Assembly: GCA_000727475.1 (NCBI GenBank)
Contig: KL647308.1
Span: 1,953,091 to 2,017,090 of the forward strand
DNA: 64,000 nucleotides
Origin: Sarcocystis neurona
Taxonomy: Eukaryota; Apicomplexa; Conoidasida; Eucoccidiorida; Sarcocystidae
Direction of reading: 5' to 3'
Positions within the stretch are counted from its first letter, which is position 1, and every line of letters begins with the position of its first letter. The position numbers and the translations under genes are program-made. The notes beneath the pieces were generated by a model. That model saw only the letters and a list, made by a program, of their open reading frames with translations, was not told the origin of the DNA and made no database searches. Below are positions 55,944 to 64,000 of the stretch, piece by piece.

Positions 55944-56663
55944 AGTGGCGGCTAGGCAACTTTGTTTCGCTCTCTGCAAGCGCCCACCTATCAGCGTGAA
56001 TGTCAAGACATAAATGTAAACACGTCTATATGTAAGTCGGGACAGAGACAGAGACGTACATGCAAGCGTGTAACTGACAGCAACTGCGCGGGACCGCCTG
56101 TCCCGTGCAAGAGCACGTGCTGCTGCGGTTGCCACGCTGCTGCCGCTGCTGTTGCCGTGTTGCTGCTGCTGCTCTGCTGCTGCCGCCGGCCACCGGGGGT
56201 GCAGCGCCTGCCGCACTCGTGGTGCTGCTGCCTTGTACGGCTGCCGGAGGAGTGCGGCTACTACTGCTGTTGCTCTCAGCTGCTGCTGCTGCCGACGGAA
56301 GGGGGCTGCCGCGGCAGCAGCTGCTGGTGCCAGCGGCTCCATCTCTGTTATCTTCTGCACGCCTCGCTGCTGCGCCGAAGTCGCACCCCCGGCCAACCGG
56401 CCCGGCAGTCTCGACGAGCCAACTGCGTGCACATGAGATTTCTGCTGCACGTCTACATGCGCGGGTTTGGGTTTCTTCGACGAACTGTCCCTGCTGCTTC
56501 TCTGACCCGCACACATCCCGCGTGCGTCTACGTATGCGTAGATTACCTGCAGTTCTTGCTCACTGTCTCCTCGCAAAAATACGTCCGTACACAGAAAAAA
56601 TGAGCGAGACGAAGACAGAGACACCCATAATGCGCTAGTACATCTGTTCGTCTTTGCGTCCAT
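55836..56663 (-). CDS. ATG-started 275-codon open frame, convergent with the giant gene
   Basis: An ATG at 56663 opens a minus frame of 275 codons: MDAKTNRCTSALWVSLSSSR, CTDVFLRGDSEQELQVIYAY, KKPKPAHVDVQQKSHVHAVG, QQRGVQKITEMEPLAPAAAA, RATAVVAALLRQPYKAAAPR and ATAAARALARDRRSRAVAVS. The central 150 residues are convincing. The last 60 (after about 56010) may be intron or UTR read-through. The 3' end overlaps the terminal exon of the plus-strand giant gene by about 108 bp if both ends are right. There is no family match. Confidence 0.45.
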   Translation of the reverse strand: MDAKTNRCTSALWVSLSSSRSFFLCTDVFLRGDSEQELQVIYAYVDARGMCAGQRSSRDSSSKKPKPAHVDVQQKSHVHAVGSSRLPGRLAGGATSAQQRGVQKITEMEPLAPAAAAAAAPFRRQQQQLRATAVVAALLRQPYKAAAPRVRQALHPRWPAAAAEQQQQHGNSSGSSVATAAARALARDRRSRAVAVSYTLACTSLSLSRLTYRRVYIYVLTFTLIGGRLQRAKQSCLAATSTRCPLHRQLLQQPRRRLQSWHTPRTEQHQSLFFS

Positions 56664-56703
56664 CCTAGATATATACGAGTCGGCACAAGTAAACAGCGAC
56701 GTG

Positions 56704-57025
56704 TGTGTGGCCGTGCATCTTGCTGTGGCCGTGCGTCTTGCTGTGGCCGTGCGTCTTGGTGTGGCTGTGTGTCTCCCTGTCTATCTCTCAGCATCTGTGT
56801 GTCTATATCTGTCCGGCTTTATATGTCTACCTATATCTGTCTATACGTATCAGGCTGTATCTGTCTGAATGTATATGTCTGCCTATATCTGTCTGTCTGA
56901 GTCGTTCTTCGCTAACCTCTCCGTCTATATCTGTCAGTCTATATTTGTCTGTCTTAGTAGACTGCTGTTTGTCTATATCTGGCTGTCTTCATACGTCTGT
57001 CTGCGACTCTCTCCGCAGCCTCCTC
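56704..57025. repeat. 18-bp minisatellite followed by TCTGTCTATA microsatellite
   Basis: GGCCGTGCGTCTTGCTGT and variants repeat about four times at 56704-56775. From 56776 to 57020 the sequence is CTGTCTATATCTGTCTG-type repeat. Confidence 0.75.
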
Positions 57026-58560
57026 ACGCATATAACAGGTGCGTGTGCCTGCATGAAGCTTCGTGTAGAATTTTTCTCTCGGCTTGCCGGAGAGGCACCA
57101 CCATGTGAAATCCCGGTGGCCAACGAAGAAAGAATCCTTTTACTCATTCTCTATGTATATAATTTTCTTGGGTATTCTTGACAACCGTGTGCGTACAAGC
57201 ATATGTCTGCTGTCGCCGGCTCCTCCGCAGGCGTTTGCTGCTGCGCGGGCGCAGCGTGGGTGGGCCTGACGTGCTCTCTGCGTGCGCACCCGCAGGGGGA
57301 CATCTCTCTGCTGCTGAGAGAAAGAGAGAGGTGCACGTATGTGGACAAACACTTGAACATTTGTATACAAGCGTCTGCAGATACAAACCGCGGGAAACAT
57401 CTACAAGTAGCGACACATATGCACAGAGACATCGGCAAATGCATGTATGCATATATATATATATATACAGGTGTATGACTTGTCGGTGAATATACATATA
57501 TACATACCTATCTATATATATGTATATAGATATGTATGCGTATACGCATATATGTACACACATGTATACATACGTATATAGAGAGACATACGTGTATATA
57601 CATGTGTGTATCTATCTTTCTTTCTGCAAATCTACATATGGATATACATATCTGTATGTGTATATACAGATACGTATTTACATACAGAGAGAGATAGCGA
57701 GACATATATATATATATATATATATGTATATGTCTCTGTATCTATCTCTCTCTCTGTATATATATCTATATATATGAGAAGTGGTTGATTGTGGGTGTAT
57801 GTCATCGGTGGACGAGCTCTCTTTGCATCTTCGACCCAGGTCACTCGGAAAAAAGTGTGCCTTTCTGTGTCCAGCAGTGCGTCTCCTTCTTCAGATATAT
57901 ATATATATATATATATTATACACATATATACACATGTATACAAACGTATACATATATGTATATATATATATATATGTGGAGGTGTGTACAGAGTAGCTGC
58001 CAACGTGTGTAGTGGGTAAAGAGGCGCGTTTGCATTTTTGCTGCGGATAATACTCGCATGCAGCGACTTCGTTCGTACAAGCTCGTCGTCCGCATCGCAG
58101 TATTTCCCCTCTATTAGATATATATGTGTGTGCGCACGTATATGTATATGTACGTACGCTTGTGTATGTACACGTATATATATATATATGGAAATGCGTG
58201 TATACGTATATATAGGTATTTCAATATATACGAGTGTATAGTAAGTGTTTCTATGAACGTCCACAGCGAGGTTGCAGATACACAAGATACGCTTTTTTGT
58301 GTGGAAGAGAGAAGTCTGTGTCTGGTGTCTGCATGCACCTACGTGTACAGGTAAATGCATCCAGATACCATGGTCATATATACATACACACGTACACATA
58401 TACTCTGATGCATGTATACATAGCCGCATACACATACACAAAAACACGAATACACGTATGTAGGCACACGCATACATGTACACATAGGCGGCAGTATATG
58501 CTGTATTTCTACCATCAGGTGTAAGACCCTCCGTATATACGGATATGTGGCTACACTTTC
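57026..58560. other. microsatellite-rich interval with possible short minus-strand exons
   Basis: TATATA/TATGTA repeats cover 57440-57780, 57895-57985 and 58115-58230. Between them, minus-strand peptides EGDALLDTERHTFFRVTWVE (57830-57888) and GKYCDADDELVRTKSLHASI (58040-58115) look exon-like, but their limits are not clear. No gene is called. Confidence 0.3.
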
Positions 58561-58574
58561 AATATGCTACATGT

Positions 58575-58735
58575 ATATATGCGCCAGCATGTATTACGCC
58601 CATGCTACATATATATATATACGCCAGCATGTATTATAGCCATCCTACATATATATATATATATATACGCCAGCATGTATTATAGCCATCCTACATATAT
58701 ATATATATATATATACGCCAGCATGTATTATATCC
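58575..58735. repeat. tandem repeat with progressively longer TA tract
   Basis: The core CGCCAGCATGTATTAT recurs at 58582, 58622, 58668 and 58716, each preceded by CCTACATATATATA. Periods of 40, 46 and 48 bp increase as the internal TA run lengthens. No coding is seen. Confidence 0.85.
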
Positions 58736-58790
58736 GTATACACACACACGCCCCCCTAAATCAAATGTGTAGGAATACCAGTTAACATCG

Positions 58791-59129
58791 TCAGCTTTTA
58801 TAGTTTACCCAGGGTTCCCCGTCGCTCTCAGCTGCGGGTACGCATACTCCCAAACTCAATTGCAGATGTGTACACACGCACAGATTCGCACAGGCACCTG
58901 CGTATCGACCTTCTGAAAAACTTGGAAGTGCGACTGCAGAGACCAGCAGCACGAGAAAGGAGCGCGTGGCTGCCGCACGCAGCGTGCGCTCCGCAGCAAG
59001 TTGAAAAGAAACGCGCTTAGGGGAGGGGGGTCCAACACCCCCTGGCGGCATTAAGAAGCTGGTGGAGACAGGATTTTCTTGCTGCGCAGCTCTCTTGCTA
59101 TTTGTTCTCACGAAGAGAAAGAGCTTCAT
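58791..59129 (-). CDS. small protein candidate with a hydrophobic segment
   Basis: An ATG at 59129 opens 112 codons: MKLFLFVRTNSKRAAQQENP, MPPGGVGPPSPKRVSFQLAA, RSFLVLLVSAVALPSFSEG, a Cys-containing tail and SDGEPWVNYKS before the stop. The frame stays open 95 codons further 5', so the start is a choice. The hydrophobic segment resembles a signal peptide or anchor but sits about 65 residues in, unless a downstream start or an upstream exon is used. A CAG|GTGCCT donor-like site follows it. The DNA is non-repetitive, making a 207-codon open frame notable. Confidence 0.35.
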   Translation of the reverse strand: MKLFLFVRTNSKRAAQQENPVSTSFLMPPGGVGPPSPKRVSFQLAAERTLRAAATRSFLVLLVSAVALPSFSEGRYAGACANLCVCTHLQLSLGVCVPAAESDGEPWVNYKS

Positions 59130-62045
59130 CGTCTTTCTCTGGGTGTTTTCTTTTTTTTGACAAGAAACTATGTGTGGAAGCGTGCGGTGTGTCGCGGGCA
59201 GTTTACGCGGCCGCGCGTCTACGGTGAGACGTAGCAGTGGCGGCGTAGATTGTTGCTGCGTCATGACTTCCCCACGCACACGCTTGTGGACTGGACGTTT
59301 CCTCCCGCGTATGGACGCAGACGTCTTCTCTGCTGCTCTACAAAAACATCGGCATGTAGGCTTTTGTAGGGACACACGAAGATAGAGGACGTACTCGGAG
59401 ATCCCCTCCCGCACACACGGATATGTATCTATAGACGCATTTGCAGATACTATATATCTGTGTGCGTGAGTGGAGAGATAACGTTCGTGCAGACAAACTT
59501 GTTCGTATATTCTACACAGATGTATGGAAGCAGTTGTAGATATAATGTGTGTAGGCAGAGTCGTACATATATTCTATATATGCATGTTTGGTACATGTAG
59601 ACAGACGAGTTCTATATACTATACATATATATATGGATGTGTACGGACGCAGTTTTATATGTAATATGTATACACAGACTTGTCCATATATACCTTGGTT
59701 CGTCCCTATATTCCGTGTGTGTATGCGTGATTGCAGTTGCAGATATATATATATATATACAGACTAGTCTTATATTGTGTATATATATATATATCTGAGT
59801 GCAGTTGTAGATATAATGTGTGTACACAGACTTGTCCGTAAATATTGTGATGCCAAGATGTCGGAGTGTTCACACAGGGATGTGACACTACATCTGTCAC
59901 TAGCGACGCATTTGTAAACGTGTGTACATTCACCCGGAACCGTCGGGGTTTGCTCGAGGACAAACCTTGGGTGCACGAGTCACAGATAATTTACCCTAAG
60001 GTTCTTCACAGGCAAATTTGCTCGTACTTCTTCTCAACGAATTCACTCTAATGTCCTTCTCAGGTAAATTTGCTCGTACGGCTATATAAGCGTACACGTC
60101 CAGTACCGCTTAACTGTGGATTCTAGCCCACGACACGGGATACGTCTACGTGGGTTTGCAAACCTTTTTCTGTGCGACTTCACAGGGAAGTATTATACAC
60201 TGCAGGGAGATCCGTAAACTTCAACACATGTACAATATATATGTATATACCCGTATATTCAGGTGTACGCAGGTCTACATTTGCTTGGATGCGTGTTTTG
60301 TGGGTATAGAGAGAAACGTGTTTGAAACCGCGTGTTGTAGAAAATATGACTGCGCATGAGTGTCAGGTGGTGACAGGGGAAAACATTACTTCTATTTCTC
60401 CCTTTTACGTCGTACATGGATCAAAACGTTACGCCTTTGCACAGAGAGGGAGATACGCACAAAGAGACAGACGCACAGAGACGCACGAGCTACCGAGCAA
60501 CGTGCAAGAACGCAGAATATCGCAGCCGATCTATCTCTGTAAATATATATATATATATATATGTATATTGATATATACATATATATGTATGTGCATGTGC
60601 GTCCACGTGTGTGATATATACCTACGTATATCAGACAGCAAGACCTTCTTCATAATCTGCAGATAATTCTAGAAAAGAGAAGGGCCAGCACATACATGAC
60701 AAACATATACGCATGTTGACGTGACCATTCTCCAGAAGTTTTCTCCTCCCCCGTCTCTTTCTGCGAGATCCACGCATGTAAAAAGAGGCGCTGCAGGTAC
60801 ATTGTTCCACCTCTATATGGAGAGAGAAGAAGACAGAAAGGCAAAGAGCCAACTACAAAGCATCGTTTGTCAGACGAGAACTTGTCCTCTGTCAGTGTAG
60901 AACTCTTCTTTCGGCCGTCAGGCATTTTTGCTATCTTGTCAGTCAAGAACTCTTCCTTTTTTGTCAGTCTGTTTCTTTATGTATACATGCACGAGACTGG
61001 ACGCCGTGCCACATTCCCTCATATCCCTAGGGACAGCTGAACGTCCTCATTTCACAGTTTCACACGGACTTTTGAAGATTCCCCGCGCAAAAGGACACGC
61101 GCCGCATCCGTCCCCTGAGATGGTTTCATCTCTCCATATATACAGGCAGAACTCTGTATCTGCGTATCCACGTGCATGTGTATACATGTATGTACATATA
61201 CATATGTGTATGTATACGTGTGCGTATGTGCGTACGTATAGAGTGAAGACAGATAGATACACATATACACGCGCAGCAGCGGGAGTATCGTCGGAGCGAC
61301 GCTCACTTCCTGAACGCTTTCTGGGTATATATATTCGTATGTGTGAAACAGATAGATGGGGAGAAGGAAAACATGTAGTCTCTGAGCATGTCCTCAATTT
61401 AGATGAGGAAGGAAGAGAGTCAGATACACAAGGAGAGATACAAGAATACGTGGACGGTGGGAAAAAAAAATGGCCAGATGACTTCCACAGGTGCACAAGG
61501 AGTGCACGAAAAGGAGGCAATGCAGGAGAAGAGTGAAGAGATGGACAGTCACGCACAGACATCACGAGTATCTTCTCTTGTCTCCCTTCGTTCTCTTCTG
61601 TGCTGTCTTTTTTCTCCATTCTCGTGTCTCTCTCCTTGTTCTCCCTATTCTCCCGTTTTCTCTCCCCACGTTTAGGTTCGCACACTGAGAATGTACGCAG
61701 ATGTTGATACGGTTCGCAAGTCGCTCACCAGGTAGACACTTAGACGAACCATGAATTGATAGAGAGGCACAGCGCACAGGGGGAGCAGATTGAAAAATGG
61801 GACAGTGAGTACGCCTTCCCACAAAGATGTGGAGAAGGAGAAGCGCGCACGCAAAAGGCATCTGCAACGGACTGGCTGACAGATACTGTTCATTTGTGGG
61901 AGACAGACACTCAGGCAAATATGCTTCACTTCTGTGAAGGCTTCACTTCCTCACGAGCAAGCTTTGGCGGCGCGACGCAGCTGCACGAGGTGATGCGTTG
62001 TAGACATGCAGACGCGTCAAAACGCCTTCAGAAAAACGGGTGCAA
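59130..62045. other. mostly non-coding, TA patches
   Basis: Microsatellite covers 59420-59850 and 60540-60640. The stretches 59860-60530 and 60650-61760 are ordinary sequence with open frames of up to about 200 codons on both strands but no start, splice or composition support. A plus-strand ATG-less frame at 61756-62199 is largely a duplicated segment. Confidence 0.4.
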
Positions 62046-62222
62046 GTACCAACAAGCAGTACTTATGGAAAGAGGCAAGCAGAAAAAGTGGTCCTTCGGC
62101 AAATATATATACAGAGAGACGCATCAAGCGCGCGCGAGTACCAACACGCAGAACCAGCAGAAAAAGGGACGCAGAAAAAGGTGGTCCCTTGGGAAGTAGA
62201 GACAGAGACGCATCAACAAAGT
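62046..62222. repeat. direct duplication, ~90-bp period
   Basis: Two diverged copies, starting about 62046 and 62137, share GTACCAACA(A/C)GCAG, GCAGAAAAAG(G)TGGTCC and GAGACGCATCAA in the same order. The first copy carries a TATATATA insertion. Confidence 0.75.
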
Positions 62223-62277
62223 GGCAGAGGTGGATGGACAGGTATTTCTTCGACAAAAAGATGTGTATTGCGGTAGC

Positions 62278-62830
62278 CACACTGCGAATTCCCCACCAGA
62301 GATTTTGTCCGCCGAACACCTTTGTGCTGCTACAGACGGAACAGCAGCTAGAGCAGCGCCGCCTTGAATAGGAGTGTTACACACAGGACAGCCACGCCCA
62401 GCAGCGGAACCAGCAGCACTGCCCAGAGCAACCCCACAAGTCTGCAGCAGCACCAGCAGCAGCACCGCCGAAGGCAATCCTGTTAGTCAGCAGCAGCAGC
62501 ACCAAGAGCAGAACCAGCAGCAGCACCAGGAGCAGAACCAGCAGCAGCACCAGGAGCACTGCCCATAGTAACCCCATTACTCTGCAGCAGCACCAGCAGC
62601 TGGACCGGCAGGAGCACCGCCCACAGCAATGTAGACACACTGCGAATTCCCCACCAGGGATTTTGCCCGCCGAACACGGGTGTGCAACAGCGCCGGCAGG
62701 AGCATCAGGAGTAGCACCAGCAGCAGCACGGCCGAAGGCAATCCCGTTAGTCTGCAGCAGCACCAGGAGCAGCCTTGGCAATAACAACCCCATTAGTTTG
62801 CAACAGTACGAACAGGCTAAGTACGCAGCA
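62278..62830 (-). repeat. tandemly duplicated exon-like modules
   Basis: The motif CACTGCGAATTCCCCACCAG, followed by GATTTTGTCCGCCGAACAC (or CCCGCC), occurs at about 62279 and 62638. A second motif, GGCAATCCCGTTAGTCTGCAG and relatives, occurs near 62428, 62474, 62568, 62739 and 62787. On the minus strand the modules read VLLQTNGIAFGRAAAGA, VLLQTCGVALGSAAG, VLLQSNGVTMGSAPGA and VLLQTNGVVIAKAAPGA, and end in CSAxKIxGGEFAV. The copies are in different frames, so either they are separate exons or the array is partly decayed. It is embedded in CAG/CTG repeats. Confidence 0.6.
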
Positions 62831-62839
62831 GCCGCCGTA

Positions 62840-63130
62840 GCATGCTGCAGGGGTAGTGCAGTGCGAAGAAGCACAGGCAGCGGCATCCTTGCAGAGCTGC
62901 AGTTGCTGTCCCTGCTGCCGGTTTTCTCCTCTCCATCTTCTGGCCTCATACGCCTCCTTCACTGTAACAGCAGCAGCCAGGAGTCGTACCACGGCACCTC
63001 CTATGATCGTCGCAGCACCAGCAGCAGAAAAGTGCAAAAGGCGCAACGCACATACAGACTCCTCCTTCACACGTGCAACACAACACCAGCCGCTGCTCCT
63101 TCGTTTGTGCAGATGAAACAACAAGGTGGT
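62840..63130 (-). CDS. candidate exon upstream of the module array
   Basis: The minus frame reads CALRLLHFSAAGAATIIGGA, VVRLLAAAVTVKEAYEARRW and RGENRQQGQQLQLCKDAAA, then Cys-rich sequence leading into the first VLLQTNG module. It is mostly non-repetitive. The plus strand is also open (PISLQQYEQAKYAAAAVACC), so the strand is inferred from the module peptides. The function is unknown. Confidence 0.38.
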
Positions 63131-63259
63131 TATCCTACGGCGCTCCTCGAGTCTACAGCCAAAATCGCAGCAACCACACGCACTGCAGCAGGCGCTGCAG
63201 CCACGGCCGCAACAGAACTAGCCGACTGCAGTTCCCCGCCGGTAGCACCAGCACCTACA

Positions 63260-63600
63260 TCACCAAAGGCAGCAGAAGCACGAGAGTAACAACAGCAGTA
63301 GCAGCGCTATAGCAGCGGCAGACCACGGCAGCAGTACGTACAACACCACATGCAGTAGAAGCGGAAAAACGAACACCAATGCTTGAAACGTTAGCAGCAG
63401 CAGACCAGGGGCACCAGGAGAAACAAGGGCAGCAGAGGAGCAGCAACTTTGTAAATTCCACACGGCTCGTGAGCTGCTGATGGGCTTTTCCAGTCCGCCC
63501 TTGCTGCTACTGCAGCAGCTGCTGCAACAGTGCGACGTCGCTGCAGCGGCAGCACCACTCCCTGTCTTCAAGGGTTCTCTCTATATGCAGCGTCTACGAA
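63260..63600. other. CTG/CAG-rich interval, coding unclear
   Basis: Several frames are open on both strands. A minus-strand hydrophobic stretch (LLLLTFQALVFVFPLLLHVV) and a plus-strand Gln/Ala reading compete. No call is made. Confidence 0.3.
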
Positions 63601-63697
63601 GCCGAACACTGTACAGCAGGCACATATACGAGTCCCCTGGGCCTACTGCACACGCAGCAGCGGTTCTCACCGTCCCTGCCGCTGTTTGGGTACGTAC

Positions 63698-63863
63698 CCG
63701 GTGGTGGTTTTCTCCTGCAGAGGAGGACGGCAGGGACGGTTTCGGCGGCGGGGGCGTCGCGCACTTCCCGTTTCAGAACAACAGTTTTAGCAGCAGCGTT
63801 TCTTAGCAGAAAAGCAGCAGCAGCATAGCAGCCAGGGGCCAGCAGATCTACCACACACGTCAA
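63698..63863 (-). CDS. candidate exon ending at a strong donor
   Basis: The minus frame reads VDLLAPGCYAAAAFLLRNAA, AKTVVLKREVRDAPAAETVP and AVLLCRRKPPPG, then GTACGT at 63697-63692. Its composition is balanced and non-repetitive. It could be an upstream exon of the gene containing the duplicated modules. The 5' edge is not fixed; the frame is open to 63863, and microsatellite-like TACATACATA follows toward the window end. Confidence 0.42.
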
Positions 63864-64000
63864 CGCTACGTACGCGTCTTTTTGGACTGTTAAAGTTCCC
63901 TGTTAGGAGGTAAATACTGACGTGTACCACGTGTGAACAACTTCCACATACATACATACGTCTATATACATACTTCTGCATATTTTGAAATAGTGTGCTG

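Noticed and set aside
1..64000. Telomeric repeats, LTR retrotransposons or DNA transposons
   Set aside because: No run of AAACCCT-type repeats, no paired long terminal repeats and no reverse transcriptase or transposase motif was seen by reading. A database search could still find decayed copies.

Overview
The window is nuclear DNA of a coccidian apicomplexan, almost certainly an Eimeria species. The evidence is dense CAG/CTG repetition inside open reading frames (runs of Gln, Ala, Ser and Leu), long TA-rich microsatellites such as TATAGA, TATATG and TCTGTCTA between coding blocks, frequent GCATGC words, and short exons bounded by GT..AG sites. No telomere repeat, rRNA, CRISPR array or bacterial feature was seen. 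CAG repeats contain no stop codon in any of the six frames, so an open frame alone means little here. Coding calls rest on mixed-composition peptide stretches between repeats and on splice sites. Exon edges are inferences, and no annotated product name could be matched with certainty.

Layout. (1) 1-12 kb: minus-strand coding. Many short exons are separated by microsatellite introns; one exon carries a TPR-like helix pair. They are probably one or two genes running off the left end. (2) 12-19.5 kb: mostly non-repetitive DNA with one clear tRNA-Pro (AGG) gene at 15607-15678 and two weak minus-strand protein candidates. (3) 19.6-30.4 kb: plus-strand Gln/Ala/Ser-rich coding, from a plausible ATG at 19580 through a 7.2 kb open exon to a last donor at 30437. 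(4) 31.9-39.4 kb: a second plus-strand coding block, with Q/E-rich coiled coil and hydrophobic segments. (5) 41.3-55.9 kb: a giant plus-strand gene candidate (up to about 4,000 codons), dominated by one 7.9 kb open exon. The interval between its two halves holds a palindromic ~50-bp repeat array and a candidate antisense exon. (6) 55.8-64 kb: minus-strand candidates, including a 275-codon ATG-started frame convergent with the giant gene, a small protein with a hydrophobic segment, and a cluster of duplicated exon-like modules at 62.3-62.8 kb. The rest is microsatellite.

The genes do not form a recognisable pathway. They look like the large, low-complexity, mostly lineage-specific proteins typical of coccidian repeat-rich chromosome segments. 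The most distinctive items are the giant gene, the GTGTACGTACAC array, the 30-bp minisatellite that reads QQQQQRRRRL on one strand and VDGAAAAAA on the other, and the duplicated modules near the right end.
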